From the NCBI RefSeq assembly GCF_900096915.1, contig NZ_FMYK01000008.1:1-64000 (forward strand): a stretch of DNA of 64,000 bases, written 5' to 3'. The position numbers and the translations under genes were made by a program. Positions 46,203 through 54,951 of the stretch are shown here, one piece after another (positions within the stretch are counted from its first letter, which is position 1; the number at the start of each line of letters is the position of its first letter). This DNA comes from Acinetobacter marinus (GTDB lineage: Bacteria > Pseudomonadota > Gammaproteobacteria > Pseudomonadales > Moraxellaceae). The notes below the pieces were generated by a model, which was given only the letters and a program-made list of their open reading frames with translations, ran no database searches and was not told where the DNA came from.

Positions 46203-47921
46203 ATGCAACAATGGGCTCGATTTGCGATTCTCGGTGCCATGTTTGTGACTGCTTATTTGCTGATTTTGGCTTGGCAAAAGGATTATGGCGCTCAGCCAGA
46301 CGCTCCTCAGCAAGCTGCGGTCGCACCAGCTACAAATTCTGCCTCTGATATTCCAACGCAAAATACTGCGACGACGGATTCAGATATTCCACAAGCCAAT
46401 AATGCAGCAGCAAATACACCAAGCGTATCAACTAGCAGTAATTCACAGCAATTGGTGTCTGTAAAAACAGATATGTACAATGTCTGGATTGATCCAAAAG
46501 GTGGTGATATTGTTCGTTTAGAATTGCTGTCACATGATCAAAGCAAAGACAGCGATCAGCCTTTTGTGATGTTGCACAATGAAAAAGGCACTTTTGTTGC
46601 AGAATCAGGTTTGATTGGCGCCAACGGTATCGACAGCAGTGGCAAACGCCCAAATTATGAAGTCGATAAAATGGCGTATACTTTGGCAGATGCCAAAGCA
46701 ACCAGTACAGAAAATGGCGAAGCGCATAAAGTCCTTGAAGTGCCAATGGTCTATAAGACGGCTGATGGCGTAGAAATTTTCAAAATTTTCAAATTTACTT
46801 CGGGTAAATATCCGATCCAAGTCACGCATCGTATCGTTAACCGTAGCGCAAGCAACTGGCAAGGTCAGATGTTTGGTCAGCTCAAGCGTGACAGTGCACC
46901 TGATCCAGGCAAATCTGCACAAGGGATTTTCACTTTAGGCACGTATTTGGGTGGTGCTTGGGGTACGCCTGAAGAGCACTATAACAAGCTGAAATTTGCC
47001 AATTTCAATGAAGAAAAATTGAACCAACAAGCCAAAGCAGGTTGGGTGGCAGTGGTTCAGCATTATTTTGTCTCGGCTTGGGTGCCAGATCAAAGCTATA
47101 CCGCACATTTAGAATCACGTAATAGCGGTGATTATCATATTATCGGCTTCCGTTCGCCATTGGTGAATGTGCCAGCGGGTAAACAATATGAAATCTCTGC
47201 AAGTCTGTATTCTGGTCCAAAAATTCAATCTGAACTGAAAGAATTGGCAACAGGACTCAATCAAACTGTAGATTATGGTTGGTTGTGGCCGATTGCAAAA
47301 CTCTTGTTCTGGGGCTTGGATTTCTTCCATAAAATCGTCGGCAACTGGGGCTGGTCAATTGTTCTATTAACCTTGTTGGTGAAATTGATCTTGTGGCCGT
47401 TATCGGCAAAAAGCTATCGTTCTATGGCGAAAATGCGTGTCATCGCACCTGAAATGCAACGCATGAAAGAAGAGTTCGGCGAAGACCGTATGCGCTTCTC
47501 TCAAGAGATGATGGCACTGTACAAGCGTGAACAAGTCAATCCATTGTCAGGTTGTTTGCCATTATTACTGCAAATGCCGATTTTCCTTGCCTTGTACTGG
47601 GTATTAATGGAAAGTGTGGAACTGCGTCATGCACCGTGGATGTTGTGGATTCAAGATTTGTCAGCGATGGATCCGTGGTTTATTCTGCCGTTGATCATGG
47701 GTGCAACCATGTACTTCCAGCAGATGCTCAACCCACAACCCACTGATCCAATGCAAGCCAAAGTGTTCCGCTTGATGCCGATCATGTTCACCGTGTTCTT
47801 GTTGTTCTTCCCTGCGGGCTTGGTTCTGTACTGGATCGTCAACAACTTGATTACCATCGCACAGCAATGGTTTATCAACCGTAGTGCAGCCAAACAAGGT
47901 CTCAGCACTGCCAGCAAATAA
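46203..47921 (+). CDS. yidC: Membrane protein insertase YidC
   Basis: A 572-residue inner-membrane insertase of the Oxa1 family. It has an N-terminal membrane anchor (residues 5-23), a long Ser/Thr/Ala/Gln-rich then beta-sandwich periplasmic domain, and the conserved core from about residue 355: W-G-W-S-I-V-L-L-T-L-L-V-K, K-M-R-V-I-A-P-E-M-Q-R-M-K, N-P-L-S-G-C-L-P-L-L-L-Q-M-P-I-F and F-P-A-G-L-V-L-Y-W. Last gene of the operon, followed by a terminator. Confidence 0.97.
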   Translation: MQQWARFAILGAMFVTAYLLILAWQKDYGAQPDAPQQAAVAPATNSASDIPTQNTATTDSDIPQANNAAANTPSVSTSSNSQQLVSVKTDMYNVWIDPKGGDIVRLELLSHDQSKDSDQPFVMLHNEKGTFVAESGLIGANGIDSSGKRPNYEVDKMAYTLADAKATSTENGEAHKVLEVPMVYKTADGVEIFKIFKFTSGKYPIQVTHRIVNRSASNWQGQMFGQLKRDSAPDPGKSAQGIFTLGTYLGGAWGTPEEHYNKLKFANFNEEKLNQQAKAGWVAVVQHYFVSAWVPDQSYTAHLESRNSGDYHIIGFRSPLVNVPAGKQYEISASLYSGPKIQSELKELATGLNQTVDYGWLWPIAKLLFWGLDFFHKIVGNWGWSIVLLTLLVKLILWPLSAKSYRSMAKMRVIAPEMQRMKEEFGEDRMRFSQEMMALYKREQVNPLSGCLPLLLQMPIFLALYWVLMESVELRHAPWMLWIQDLSAMDPWFILPLIMGATMYFQQMLNPQPTDPMQAKVFRLMPIMFTVFLLFFPAGLVLYWIVNNLITIAQQWFINRSAAKQGLSTASK

Positions 47922-47953
47922 TCTCATCCTAGCGATCATTCGCACAGATGAGC

Positions 47954-47987
47954 AACCGCCTCAGATTTCGATTTGAGGCGGTTTTTC
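47954..47987 (+). terminator. Terminator of the rpmH-yidC operon
   Basis: AACCGCCTCA pairs perfectly with TGAGGCGGTT; T5 follows. Confidence 0.9.
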
Positions 47988-48079
47988 CATTCTAAGATAT
48001 GCCATCGGCTCTAGCCTTTCCTGCCAATTCATGAAAAAATTCCTCAACTTCTTTTATCGTACATCAAGCGAATCTCATC

Positions 48080-49459
48080 ATGAGTCAATACAACACGCCA
48101 ATCCAAGCCACTCAACCCACGATTGCAGCCATTGCAACGCCGTCGGGACGAGGTGGTGTCGGCGTGATTCGCTTATCAGGCTCAAAATCTTTTCAAATCG
48201 CTGAAGCACTGACACAGAAAAAATTACCTGAATTACGCATGGCTGGATTTCGTCAGTTTTATGATGAATCAGGTGAAGTACTCGATGAAGGGTTGATTTT
48301 GCGCTTTGCCAATCCATCTTCATTCACAGGCGAAGATGTGGTCGAGATACAAGGGCATGGTGGCGTAGTCATTCTCAATACCTTGTTAGCCCGAGTTTTG
48401 GCGCTTGGTGCAACCGCTGCCAAAGCAGGTGAATTCTCCATGCGTGCTTTTGAAAATGGCAAAATGGATTTAGTCCAAGCCGAAGCCATTGCCGATTTGA
48501 TTGATGCGACGTCACAGGCGGCGGCACGTTCTGCGGTGCGCTCGTTACAAGGTGCGTTCTCACTACGAGTCAATGAAGTCTTAGAAAAACTCATTCATCT
48601 GCGCTTACACGTTGAAGCAGCGATTGATTTTCCTGAAGAAGAAATTGATTTTCTCGCAGATGGCAAAATTTTGGCGTTGCTCGAAAATGTACAATCTTCG
48701 GTAAAACAAGTGCAACTGTCCGCCAAACAAGGGCAATTGCTCCGTGAAGGTTTGCAAGTGGTGATCGCAGGCAAACCCAATGCAGGAAAATCAAGCCTAC
48801 TCAATGCTTTAGCAGGCAATGATCGTGCGATCGTCACCGATATTGCAGGGACGACACGTGATGTATTGCATGAAAAAGTTAGCTTAAATGGTTTACCGAT
48901 CACCCTGACCGATACCGCAGGATTGCGTGATACAGGTGATGAGGTGGAGCAAGAGGGTATTCGCCGTGCTTATAAAGAGATTGCACAGGCGGATTTGCGT
49001 TTGTTTGTCTATGACATGAGTGCTGAGCAACAACCGATTGCATTAGCACAGCAATTCTTTGCGGAATATATGGATTCGAAGCATCTGATCCTGATCGCCA
49101 ATAAAAGTGATCTCACTGATGCCACACCACAAGTGGACAGTTTGGATGGTTACAAACGGGTAATTTTGTCGGCGAAGCAACAGCTTGGTATTGATGGATT
49201 GATCGAGGTCATCACGCAATATGCAGGCTTCCAACCTGAGGAAGATAGCTTTATCGCTCGGACACGGCACTTAGATGCCATGCAACGTACACAATCCTAT
49301 CTAGCAGAGGCTCGAGAACAGCTTGTAGAGTATCATGCGGGGGAATTGGTGGCTGAGTCACTACGACTCGCTCAAAATGCCTTAGGTGAGATTACAGGTG
49401 AATTTAGCGCTGATGATTTACTTGGGAAAATCTTTGGATCGTTTTGTATTGGGAAGTAA
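48080..49459 (+). CDS. mnmE: tRNA modification GTPase MnmE
   Basis: A 459-residue GTPase that, with MnmG, makes the 5-aminomethyl-type modification of wobble uridine 34. The N-terminal folate domain opens with I-A-A-I-A-T-P-S-G-R-G-G-V-G-V. The G domain (about 220-380) has G-K-P-N-A-G-K-S-S, D-T-A-G-L-R-D-T and N-K-S-D. The C-terminal C-I-G-K, bearing the essential cysteine, is intact. Its last 18 bases resemble the attB of SGI1-type islands. Confidence 0.96.
   Translation: MSQYNTPIQATQPTIAAIATPSGRGGVGVIRLSGSKSFQIAEALTQKKLPELRMAGFRQFYDESGEVLDEGLILRFANPSSFTGEDVVEIQGHGGVVILNTLLARVLALGATAAKAGEFSMRAFENGKMDLVQAEAIADLIDATSQAAARSAVRSLQGAFSLRVNEVLEKLIHLRLHVEAAIDFPEEEIDFLADGKILALLENVQSSVKQVQLSAKQGQLLREGLQVVIAGKPNAGKSSLLNALAGNDRAIVTDIAGTTRDVLHEKVSLNGLPITLTDTAGLRDTGDEVEQEGIRRAYKEIAQADLRLFVYDMSAEQQPIALAQQFFAEYMDSKHLILIANKSDLTDATPQVDSLDGYKRVILSAKQQLGIDGLIEVITQYAGFQPEEDSFIARTRHLDAMQRTQSYLAEAREQLVEYHAGELVAESLRLAQNALGEITGEFSADDLLGKIFGSFCIGK
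49442..49459 (+). other. SGI1-type attachment-site-like sequence at the mnmE 3' end
   Basis: TTTTGTATTGGGAAGTAA encodes the F-C-I-G-K-stop end of MnmE. As recalled from the literature, the SGI1 attB is the last 18 bp of the same gene (trmE/thdF), close to TTCTGTATTGGTAAGTAA, a two-base difference. No second copy and no SGI1-type integrase are visible nearby, so this may be an unused target. Confidence 0.4.
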
Positions 49460-49642
49460 TTCGCGGTTATTCTTTTACTTTATGTTGATCAGTAATTTTG
49501 CTTTTCCTATCTGCAAAAACTCAGACGTCCTTTGGATTATAGATGTTTAAATTAGAAGAACATATAGCAAAGTCTAATTCTAATAAAACATAACTATATG
49601 ATTTTATTGATTTATTAAATTTAAGAAAGAACTGTATATTAA

Positions 49643-49878
49643 TAAGCAAGTTTTTATGTCAATATTATGTTGTTGTTTTATATGGATTAAATTTGCATAA
49701 GCAAGAATTTTAAAAAATTAAGCAAGCATCGGGTTAGATACTTGGGTACTATTCCTCAATCAATTTTATTTTGATAAGCAAGAATTTTAAAAAATTAAAT
49801 AATTTTTTTATTTATTGTATCTTATTGCTTTTTATGGAATTATTTATTCTAAGTAAGATGTAGTCCAAAATAAGCAAG
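49643..49878 (+). repeat. Five TAAGCAAG sites upstream of the AlbA_2-domain gene
   Basis: TAAGCAAG occurs at 49643-49650, 49698-49705, 49719-49726, 49775-49782 and 49871-49878, all in one orientation. Two of them begin an identical 25-bp direct repeat (49697-49721 and 49774-49798, continuing AATTTTAAAAAATTAA). The last copy overlaps the ribosome binding site of the next gene. The rest of this 427-bp gap is extremely AT-rich and lacks genes. They look like operator sites for a DNA-binding protein, most simply the downstream gene product. Confidence 0.6.
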
Positions 49879-49886
49879 GTATTGGT

Positions 49887-51344
49887 ATGCAAACAGTTTT
49901 TTCTAAGTTAAATACAATCATTACTAAAGAATATTTACAACAACAGAGAGAAAATCAGTATTTTGAGAGAAAAGGCTTAGGGGAAAAGGAAATTAAGCCG
50001 ACTAAAATTGCAGAAGAACTGATAGGAATGCTAAATGCAGATGGTGGAGTGTTGGTTTTTGGTGTATCTGATAGTGGTGAAATTCAAGATCTAAAAAGTT
50101 TAAATAATTTAGAGTCATACCGAAAACTGGCGTTCGATTTTATTGAACCTCCTTGTGCGATTGAATTAGAAGAAATTGAAATTGATGGAAATCTAGTCTT
50201 TCTATTTCATGTAGAGCAAGAGTTGGAGCGAGTATTTCAAAGAAAAGATAATCAAAAAGTATACCTAAGGGTATCTGATGAGAATCGTGAGTTAGATAGA
50301 GAAAGAGTAAGAAAATTAGAATATGATAAGATGATCCGTCATTTTGAGGAGGAAATAGTCAGTAATTTTGATCAAAATGATTTAGATGAAACACTATTAG
50401 CAACGTATCAAGAAAAACTCAATTATTCTAAAGGAAGTTTTTTTGATTTATTGAATAAGCGTCACTTAGTAGATAAGAAAGAACAGAAGTATCAGTTTAA
50501 AAATGCAGCGATACTTTTATTTGCAAAAGATCCAGAAAAATACATTCCTTCAGCATCTGTTAGGTACATTAGATATCAAGGTACTGAAGCAAAAGTTGGT
50601 GAAGAGCATAATGCTATAAAAGATGAAAGATTTGAAAATAATATTCCCAACTTAATTGATGAGTTACGTGTATTTTTGAAGGCATCATTCAAAGATTATT
50701 ATTTTCTAGACATTACAGAAGGAAAATTTCTAAAAGTACCTGAATATCCTGAAGCCGCTTGGTTGGAAGGTATTGTAAATGCTCTTTGCCATCGTTCATA
50801 TAATGTTCAAGGTAATTCTGTCTACATTAAACATTTTGATGATCGAATTGAAATAAGTAATAGTGGACCTTTACCTGCTCAAGTCACAATCGAGAATATT
50901 AAAACAGAAAGATTTGCTCGTAATCCAAGATTGACAAGAGTACTTGAAGATTTAGGTTATGTACGTCAACTCAATGAAGGTGTGTCTAGGATTTATGAGT
51001 CAATGGAAAGATCGATGCTTTCTTTGCCTGAGTACAAAGAAAGAAATGGAAGTGTCATTCTAACTTTAAAAAATAGAATTAGTGATCACACTAAAACTAT
51101 TGATACCTCAATTATGAAAGAAATTGAAAGAAATTTTTCTAAGTATAATGAAACGCAGAAAAATATATTAAATTATTTGTTTCATAATGGAAGTGCTACA
51201 GTGTTAGAGCTATCGGAACACACAAAAATTAATGAAAATACAATACGAAGTTATTTAAATGCATTTATTACCGAAAATTTAATAGACCGACAAAGTGTAA
51301 AAAAGCGAGATATAAATGCCAAATATATTATAAAAAAAAGATAA
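49887..51344 (+). CDS. AlbA_2 (Schlafen-like) / HATPase_c_4 domain transcriptional regulator
   Basis: A 485-residue protein in visibly AT-richer DNA than its neighbours. N-terminal part (about 15-135) is an AlbA_2 domain: F-E-R-K-G-L-G, E-L-I-G-M-L-N-A-D-G-G-V-L-V-F-G-V and R-V-S-D-E-N-R-E. The middle (about 260-400) matches the ATP-binding 'divergent AAA_4' regulators: W-L-E-G-I-V-N-A-L-C-H-R, F-D-D-R-I-E-I-S-N-S-G-P-L and R-N-P-R-L-T-R-V-L. The C-terminus (430-482) is a winged helix, L-E-L-S-E-H-T-K-I-N-E-N-T-I-R-S-Y-L. Such proteins occur in islands and some belong to phage defence loci; the role here is unknown. Five repeated sites upstream suggest self-regulation. Confidence 0.8.
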   Translation: MQTVFSKLNTIITKEYLQQQRENQYFERKGLGEKEIKPTKIAEELIGMLNADGGVLVFGVSDSGEIQDLKSLNNLESYRKLAFDFIEPPCAIELEEIEIDGNLVFLFHVEQELERVFQRKDNQKVYLRVSDENRELDRERVRKLEYDKMIRHFEEEIVSNFDQNDLDETLLATYQEKLNYSKGSFFDLLNKRHLVDKKEQKYQFKNAAILLFAKDPEKYIPSASVRYIRYQGTEAKVGEEHNAIKDERFENNIPNLIDELRVFLKASFKDYYFLDITEGKFLKVPEYPEAAWLEGIVNALCHRSYNVQGNSVYIKHFDDRIEISNSGPLPAQVTIENIKTERFARNPRLTRVLEDLGYVRQLNEGVSRIYESMERSMLSLPEYKERNGSVILTLKNRISDHTKTIDTSIMKEIERNFSKYNETQKNILNYLFHNGSATVLELSEHTKINENTIRSYLNAFITENLIDRQSVKKRDINAKYIIKKR

Positions 51345-51397
51345 TAGTTAAGTTCTATATTCTACTTGAAAAAGGGAGATCGGAAAAGAAAATTTAA

Positions 51398-52060
51398 TTA
51401 TGTGCTTTTTTTCAACGCCCTCGGCGTCATGCCAAACCAACTTTTACAGGCACGGCTCAGTGCAGATTGTTCTGAAAAACCAAGTACCGAAGCGATTTGA
51501 CTCATCGATACCTGTGAGTCAGCCAAATACTGCAGATGACAGACCGCCAGTCCTAAATCCATAGATTGCCGTTTGGTGTGTATAGCGTCTAGATTGATTG
51601 AATGATTGAGTTGTATATCAAAAATAATCTCGACCACATCATGACTATTTTCAAACAATTGATCAGTCACGTGTTCATTGATATACAGCCGTAGCGCAGA
51701 ACCATGCAGAAATAATAAATCTGAACTGTATTTAATCACTTCTCGAAGCGTGGATGCGCTTTGTAAAATGAGCCCAAGCATCCCTAAAATCCCAATATCT
51801 TGAAAGCGTGAGATGCGCAATCCCAAATCCGCACAATTGGATTGTTGCGCACTGTCTTCAAGCAAATAAATCATCGCACTGTGTGCAATCCACGCGTTAT
51901 CATCTTGTAATTGTTCAAGGCTGATGCCGTGTCTTGTAATGATTGGAAGTGGATCCGTGCCGAGCTGGTGCATGACATCAAGATAGCCACGCAGCGCTGA
52001 GCTATGCACGCGATCTTCATGGTGACCTTGGGTAAGCGCTTGCGCAGTGAAATGTTCCAT
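51398..52060 (-). CDS. AraC family regulator, internally deleted
   Basis: A 220-residue open frame. Residues 1-174 match the sensor half of VirS/OruR-like AraC proteins (L-P-I-I-T-R-H-G-I-S-L-E-Q-L, then G-I-L-G-M-L-G-L-I-L-Q-S-A-S-T-L). At about residue 175 (near base 51536) the sequence passes directly into the second helix-turn-helix: V-S-M-S-Q-I-A-S-V-L-G-F-S-E-Q-S-A-L-S-R, then W-F-G-M-T-P-R-A-L. The full-length relative at 5794-6831 has about 345 residues, so some 120 residues, including the first helix-turn-helix, are missing in frame. It is divergent from the 3-hydroxyacyl-CoA dehydrogenase gene, with an operator 28 bp from its start. It may be inactive or a dominant-negative form. 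Confidence 0.75.
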   Translation of the reverse strand: MEHFTAQALTQGHHEDRVHSSALRGYLDVMHQLGTDPLPIITRHGISLEQLQDDNAWIAHSAMIYLLEDSAQQSNCADLGLRISRFQDIGILGMLGLILQSASTLREVIKYSSDLLFLHGSALRLYINEHVTDQLFENSHDVVEIIFDIQLNHSINLDAIHTKRQSMDLGLAVCHLQYLADSQVSMSQIASVLGFSEQSALSRACKSWFGMTPRALKKST

Positions 52061-52087
52061 ATCAGCAATCCATGCTTTGATTAAATC

Positions 52088-52130
52088 GTCTCAATAAGTC
52101 AAAAAAAAGACTCATTAAGTCAAGTTATCA
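52088..52130. promoter_or_regulatory. Direct-repeat operator, copy 1 (before the 3-hydroxyacyl-CoA dehydrogenase)
   Basis: Two 14-bp half-sites, GTCTCAATAAGTCA (52088-52101) and GACTCATTAAGTCA (52109-52122), 21 bp apart, followed by AGTTATCA. The same architecture recurs at 53308. Tandem half-sites two helical turns apart are typical of AraC-family activators. Confidence 0.7.
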
Positions 52131-52277
52131 GAAAAAATCATCGACACAATGGGATTTGATATCTTTTTTGCGATTAAGCGATTGATTGCCTAGAAACATT
52201 GTATGGTCTAGAAAAAATGTCGTTTAACACAATGATTTTACTGAATGATTTTATGGAAAGAACAGAAGGACTTTGTG

Positions 52278-53177
52278 ATGAATTTTAAACAGATTATGGT
52301 GGCAGGTAGCGGTGTATTGGGCTATCAAATTGCATTTCAAACCGCATTTCATGGCTTCAAAGTCACTGTATATGATGTGAATGATCAAGTGCTTGATAAG
52401 GCAAAAGCCAAATTTCATGAATTATCAACGTGCTATCAACAGGATATGCAAGCGAGTCAGGCACAGTTAGATGCCACTTTTGCTAATCTCAGCTATCAAT
52501 CGGATTTGGCGCTTGCTGTACAAGATGCAGATTTGGTGATTGAAGCGGTGCCTGAAGATCCGTCAATTAAACGTGATTTTTATGAAAAATTGGCCAAAGT
52601 TGCCCCTGAAAAAACCATTTTCGCCACCAATACCTCGACCTTGTTGCCAAGTCAGTTTGCTGAATTTACCGGTCGTCCTGAGAAATTTTTAGCATTGCAT
52701 TTTGCCAATCGTATTTGGAAAAATAATACTGCGGAAATCATGGGACATCAGTCTACAGATGCACAAGTGTATGCGGATGTGGTTGAGTTTGCCAAAGCCA
52801 TTGGTATGTTGGCATTGCCACTGCATAAAGAGCAACCCGGCTTTATTATCAATACGCTGTTAGTGCCTTTTCTTGTTTCTGCGCTCGAGCTTTGGGTGAA
52901 TGACGTTGCCGATCCTGAAACGATTGATAAAACATGGATGAAAGGTCTGGGTAACCCAATGGGACCATTTGCGATCATCGATATGGTGGGGATTACCACG
53001 GCGCATAATGTGGCAAAACTGCAAGCCGAAGCGACGCAAAGCCCAGTGATGCAGCGTATCGTCGATAAGCTCAAAACAGAGATGATTGATCAAGGGAATT
53101 TGGGTACACCGACAGGCAAAGGGTTTTATAGCTATCCGAATCCTGCATTCGAACAGGCAGATTTTTTAAAAGATTGA
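52278..53177 (+). CDS. 3-hydroxyacyl-CoA dehydrogenase, NAD-dependent
   Basis: A 299-residue two-domain enzyme oxidising 3-hydroxyacyl-CoA to 3-oxoacyl-CoA. Start 52278 has AAGGA at a 7-base spacing; the frame from 52245 adds 11 residues. The NAD motif is G10-S-G-V-L-G, followed by V-Y-D-V-N-D, V-I-E-A-V-P-E-D, A-T-N-T-S-T-L and the catalytic-region L-H-F-A-N-R with the G-F-I-I-N segment. In classical members the catalytic histidine is in H-F-F-N/S-P; here L-H-F-A-N keeps the histidine. It has its own terminator and operator, so it is a one-gene unit within the lipid cluster. Confidence 0.88.
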   Translation: MNFKQIMVAGSGVLGYQIAFQTAFHGFKVTVYDVNDQVLDKAKAKFHELSTCYQQDMQASQAQLDATFANLSYQSDLALAVQDADLVIEAVPEDPSIKRDFYEKLAKVAPEKTIFATNTSTLLPSQFAEFTGRPEKFLALHFANRIWKNNTAEIMGHQSTDAQVYADVVEFAKAIGMLALPLHKEQPGFIINTLLVPFLVSALELWVNDVADPETIDKTWMKGLGNPMGPFAIIDMVGITTAHNVAKLQAEATQSPVMQRIVDKLKTEMIDQGNLGTPTGKGFYSYPNPAFEQADFLKD

Positions 53178-53225
53178 TGTATATCAGATGATTTGACCAA
53201 AAGATCGTCCATCACCAATCGAATC

Positions 53226-53254
53226 AAGAGTAGCAATCGTGCTGCTCTTTTTTT
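53226..53254 (+). terminator. Terminator after the 3-hydroxyacyl-CoA dehydrogenase gene
   Basis: AAGAGTAGCA and TGCTGCTCTT pair around ATCG with one mismatch, followed by T residues. Confidence 0.8.
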
Positions 53255-53307
53255 AATTAAAAAATGAAAATTAAACACAAGTAGATCATGAATATTCACA
53301 AAGTATT

Positions 53308-53350
53308 GACTCAATATGTCAAAAAATAGACTCGAAATGTCAAGATATCA
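53308..53350. promoter_or_regulatory. Direct-repeat operator, copy 2 (before the monooxygenase)
   Basis: Half-sites GACTCAATATGTCA (53308-53321) and GACTCGAAATGTCA (53329-53342), again 21 bp apart and followed by AGATATCA. It ends 64 bp before the monooxygenase start and matches copy 1 in half-site, spacing and flank. Confidence 0.7.
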
Positions 53351-53414
53351 TTGAAATTCAGTTGCAGAATAAAGGTTGAAAAATAGACAAACTCGTTTGG
53401 CAAGGAGCCATCAC

Positions 53415-54862
53415 ATGAAAGCGAATTATGATGTTGTGATCATCGGTGCAGGTATTTCAGGCATTGATATGGCATGCCAGCTCAGCATGTATCATCCGAA
53501 TAAACGCTATATCATTTTAGAACGCCGTCAAGATCTCGGCGGTACATGGGATTTATTTAAATATCCAGGCATTCGCTCGGATTCAGATATGGCGACTTTT
53601 GGGTTTAAATTCCGTCCATGGAAAAAAAGCAAAGTCCTCGCTGAAGCGACCGAAATTAAAGATTATCTCAAAGAAACAGCGGAAGAATATGGTGTACTTG
53701 AGCATATCCGCTATGGCACAGAAGTGTCTCAACTTGATTTTGACAGTCAAAGCAGTTGCTGGACGATCAGCATCAAAGATGTACACACAGAGCAAAGCGA
53801 GAAATTCAGTGTGAATTTGTGGTGTCATGTACAGGTTATTACAACCATGACGCAGGTTATCAGCCAAAATTTGAAGGTGTGGAAAATTATCAAGGCACCT
53901 TTATCCATCCGCAATTTTGGCCTGAAAATTTAGATTACACAGGTAAAAATGTAGTGGTGATCGGTAGTGGCGCAACCGCCGTGACGTTGATTCCTGCAAT
54001 GGCTGATAAAAGTGCGCATATCACTATGTTACAACGCTCTCCAAGCTATGTTTCTGTGATTCCAGGTCAAGATAAATTGTCTGAGCTTTTGGCAAAAGTC
54101 TTGCCTGAACAGACACTGTATAACTTTACCCGTAATAAAAATATTTTGATGCAACGTGGGATTTATAAATTGTCACGTCGCTTTCCAAAACAGATGCGCC
54201 AATTTTTACTGCATGGTGTGAAAAAACGTGTCGGTGAGGATTTTGACATGGCGCATTTTACCCCGAGTTATAACCCGTGGGATGAGCGAGTGTGTGCTGT
54301 ACCTGATGGCGATTTCTTTGATTATATCCGTGATGGCAAAGCCTCTGTGGTCACCGATCACATTGATCATTTCGATGCGGATGGCATTCAGCTGAAATCA
54401 GGTAAACATCTGCAAGCGGATGTGGTGGTGTCTGCGACAGGTTTAAATCTACAGATTTTAGGGGGAATGCAACTTAGCGTTGATGGGCAGGCGATCGATA
54501 TTACCCAAAAGATGATGTACAAAGGGGTATTAATTCAAGATATTCCAAACTTTGCTTATATGGTCGGTTATACCAATGCCTCATGGACACTGAAAGTGGA
54601 TATGGCAGCAGAATATGTCTGTCGTCTACTTGCTGAAAAAGATCAGCGCCGTGCGCAAAGCGTGATGCCAGAAGCGAGCCAAGGCGAAGCGATGGACAGC
54701 AGCATCGTCTCAGGTCTGAACTCAGGTTATGTCAAACGTGGCGAACAAGCAATGCCACGACAAGGACGCACCAAGCATTGGATGGTTGCACATCATTATG
54801 AGAATGACCGTGACATGCTCAATGCACCGATTGCAGATCCTGCACTACGTTGGGTGAGTTAA
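53415..54862 (+). pseudogene. AlmA/Baeyer-Villiger-like flavin monooxygenase, frameshifted
   Basis: Two overlapping frames together spell one FMO-type protein of about 482 residues. Frame 1 from ATG 53415 (AAGGAG upstream) gives V-V-I-I-G-A-G-I-S-G, G-G-T-W-D-L-F-K-Y-P-G-I-R-S-D-S and F-G-F-K-F-R-P-W. Near 53808-53812 one base appears missing, after which the other frame continues F-V-V-S-C-T-G-Y-Y-N-H, then Y-Q-G-T-F-I-H-P-Q-F-W-P (Baeyer-Villiger fingerprint with Y for F), V-I-G-S-G-A-T-A-V and A-T-G-L. It resembles AlmA, used by Acinetobacter on long-chain alkanes. A real mutation and a sequencing error cannot be told apart here. Confidence 0.85.
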
Positions 54863-54951
54863 GCGACGCATTCACAATGTGTAAGATGAGTCGCTGATGT
54901 GATCGATCACTTTTATGATCAATGAATACGGAAAAATCAAAGGAAAATAGG

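Noticed and set aside
49697..49798. 25-bp direct repeat as a possible CRISPR
   Set aside because: Only two identical units occur, no regular spacer series follows and no cas gene is present; the TAAGCAAG array explains them better.
53756..53933. The two monooxygenase frames as separate overlapping genes
   Set aside because: The second frame has no start signal near 53756, and the two parts join into one FMO family protein at a single-base shift.
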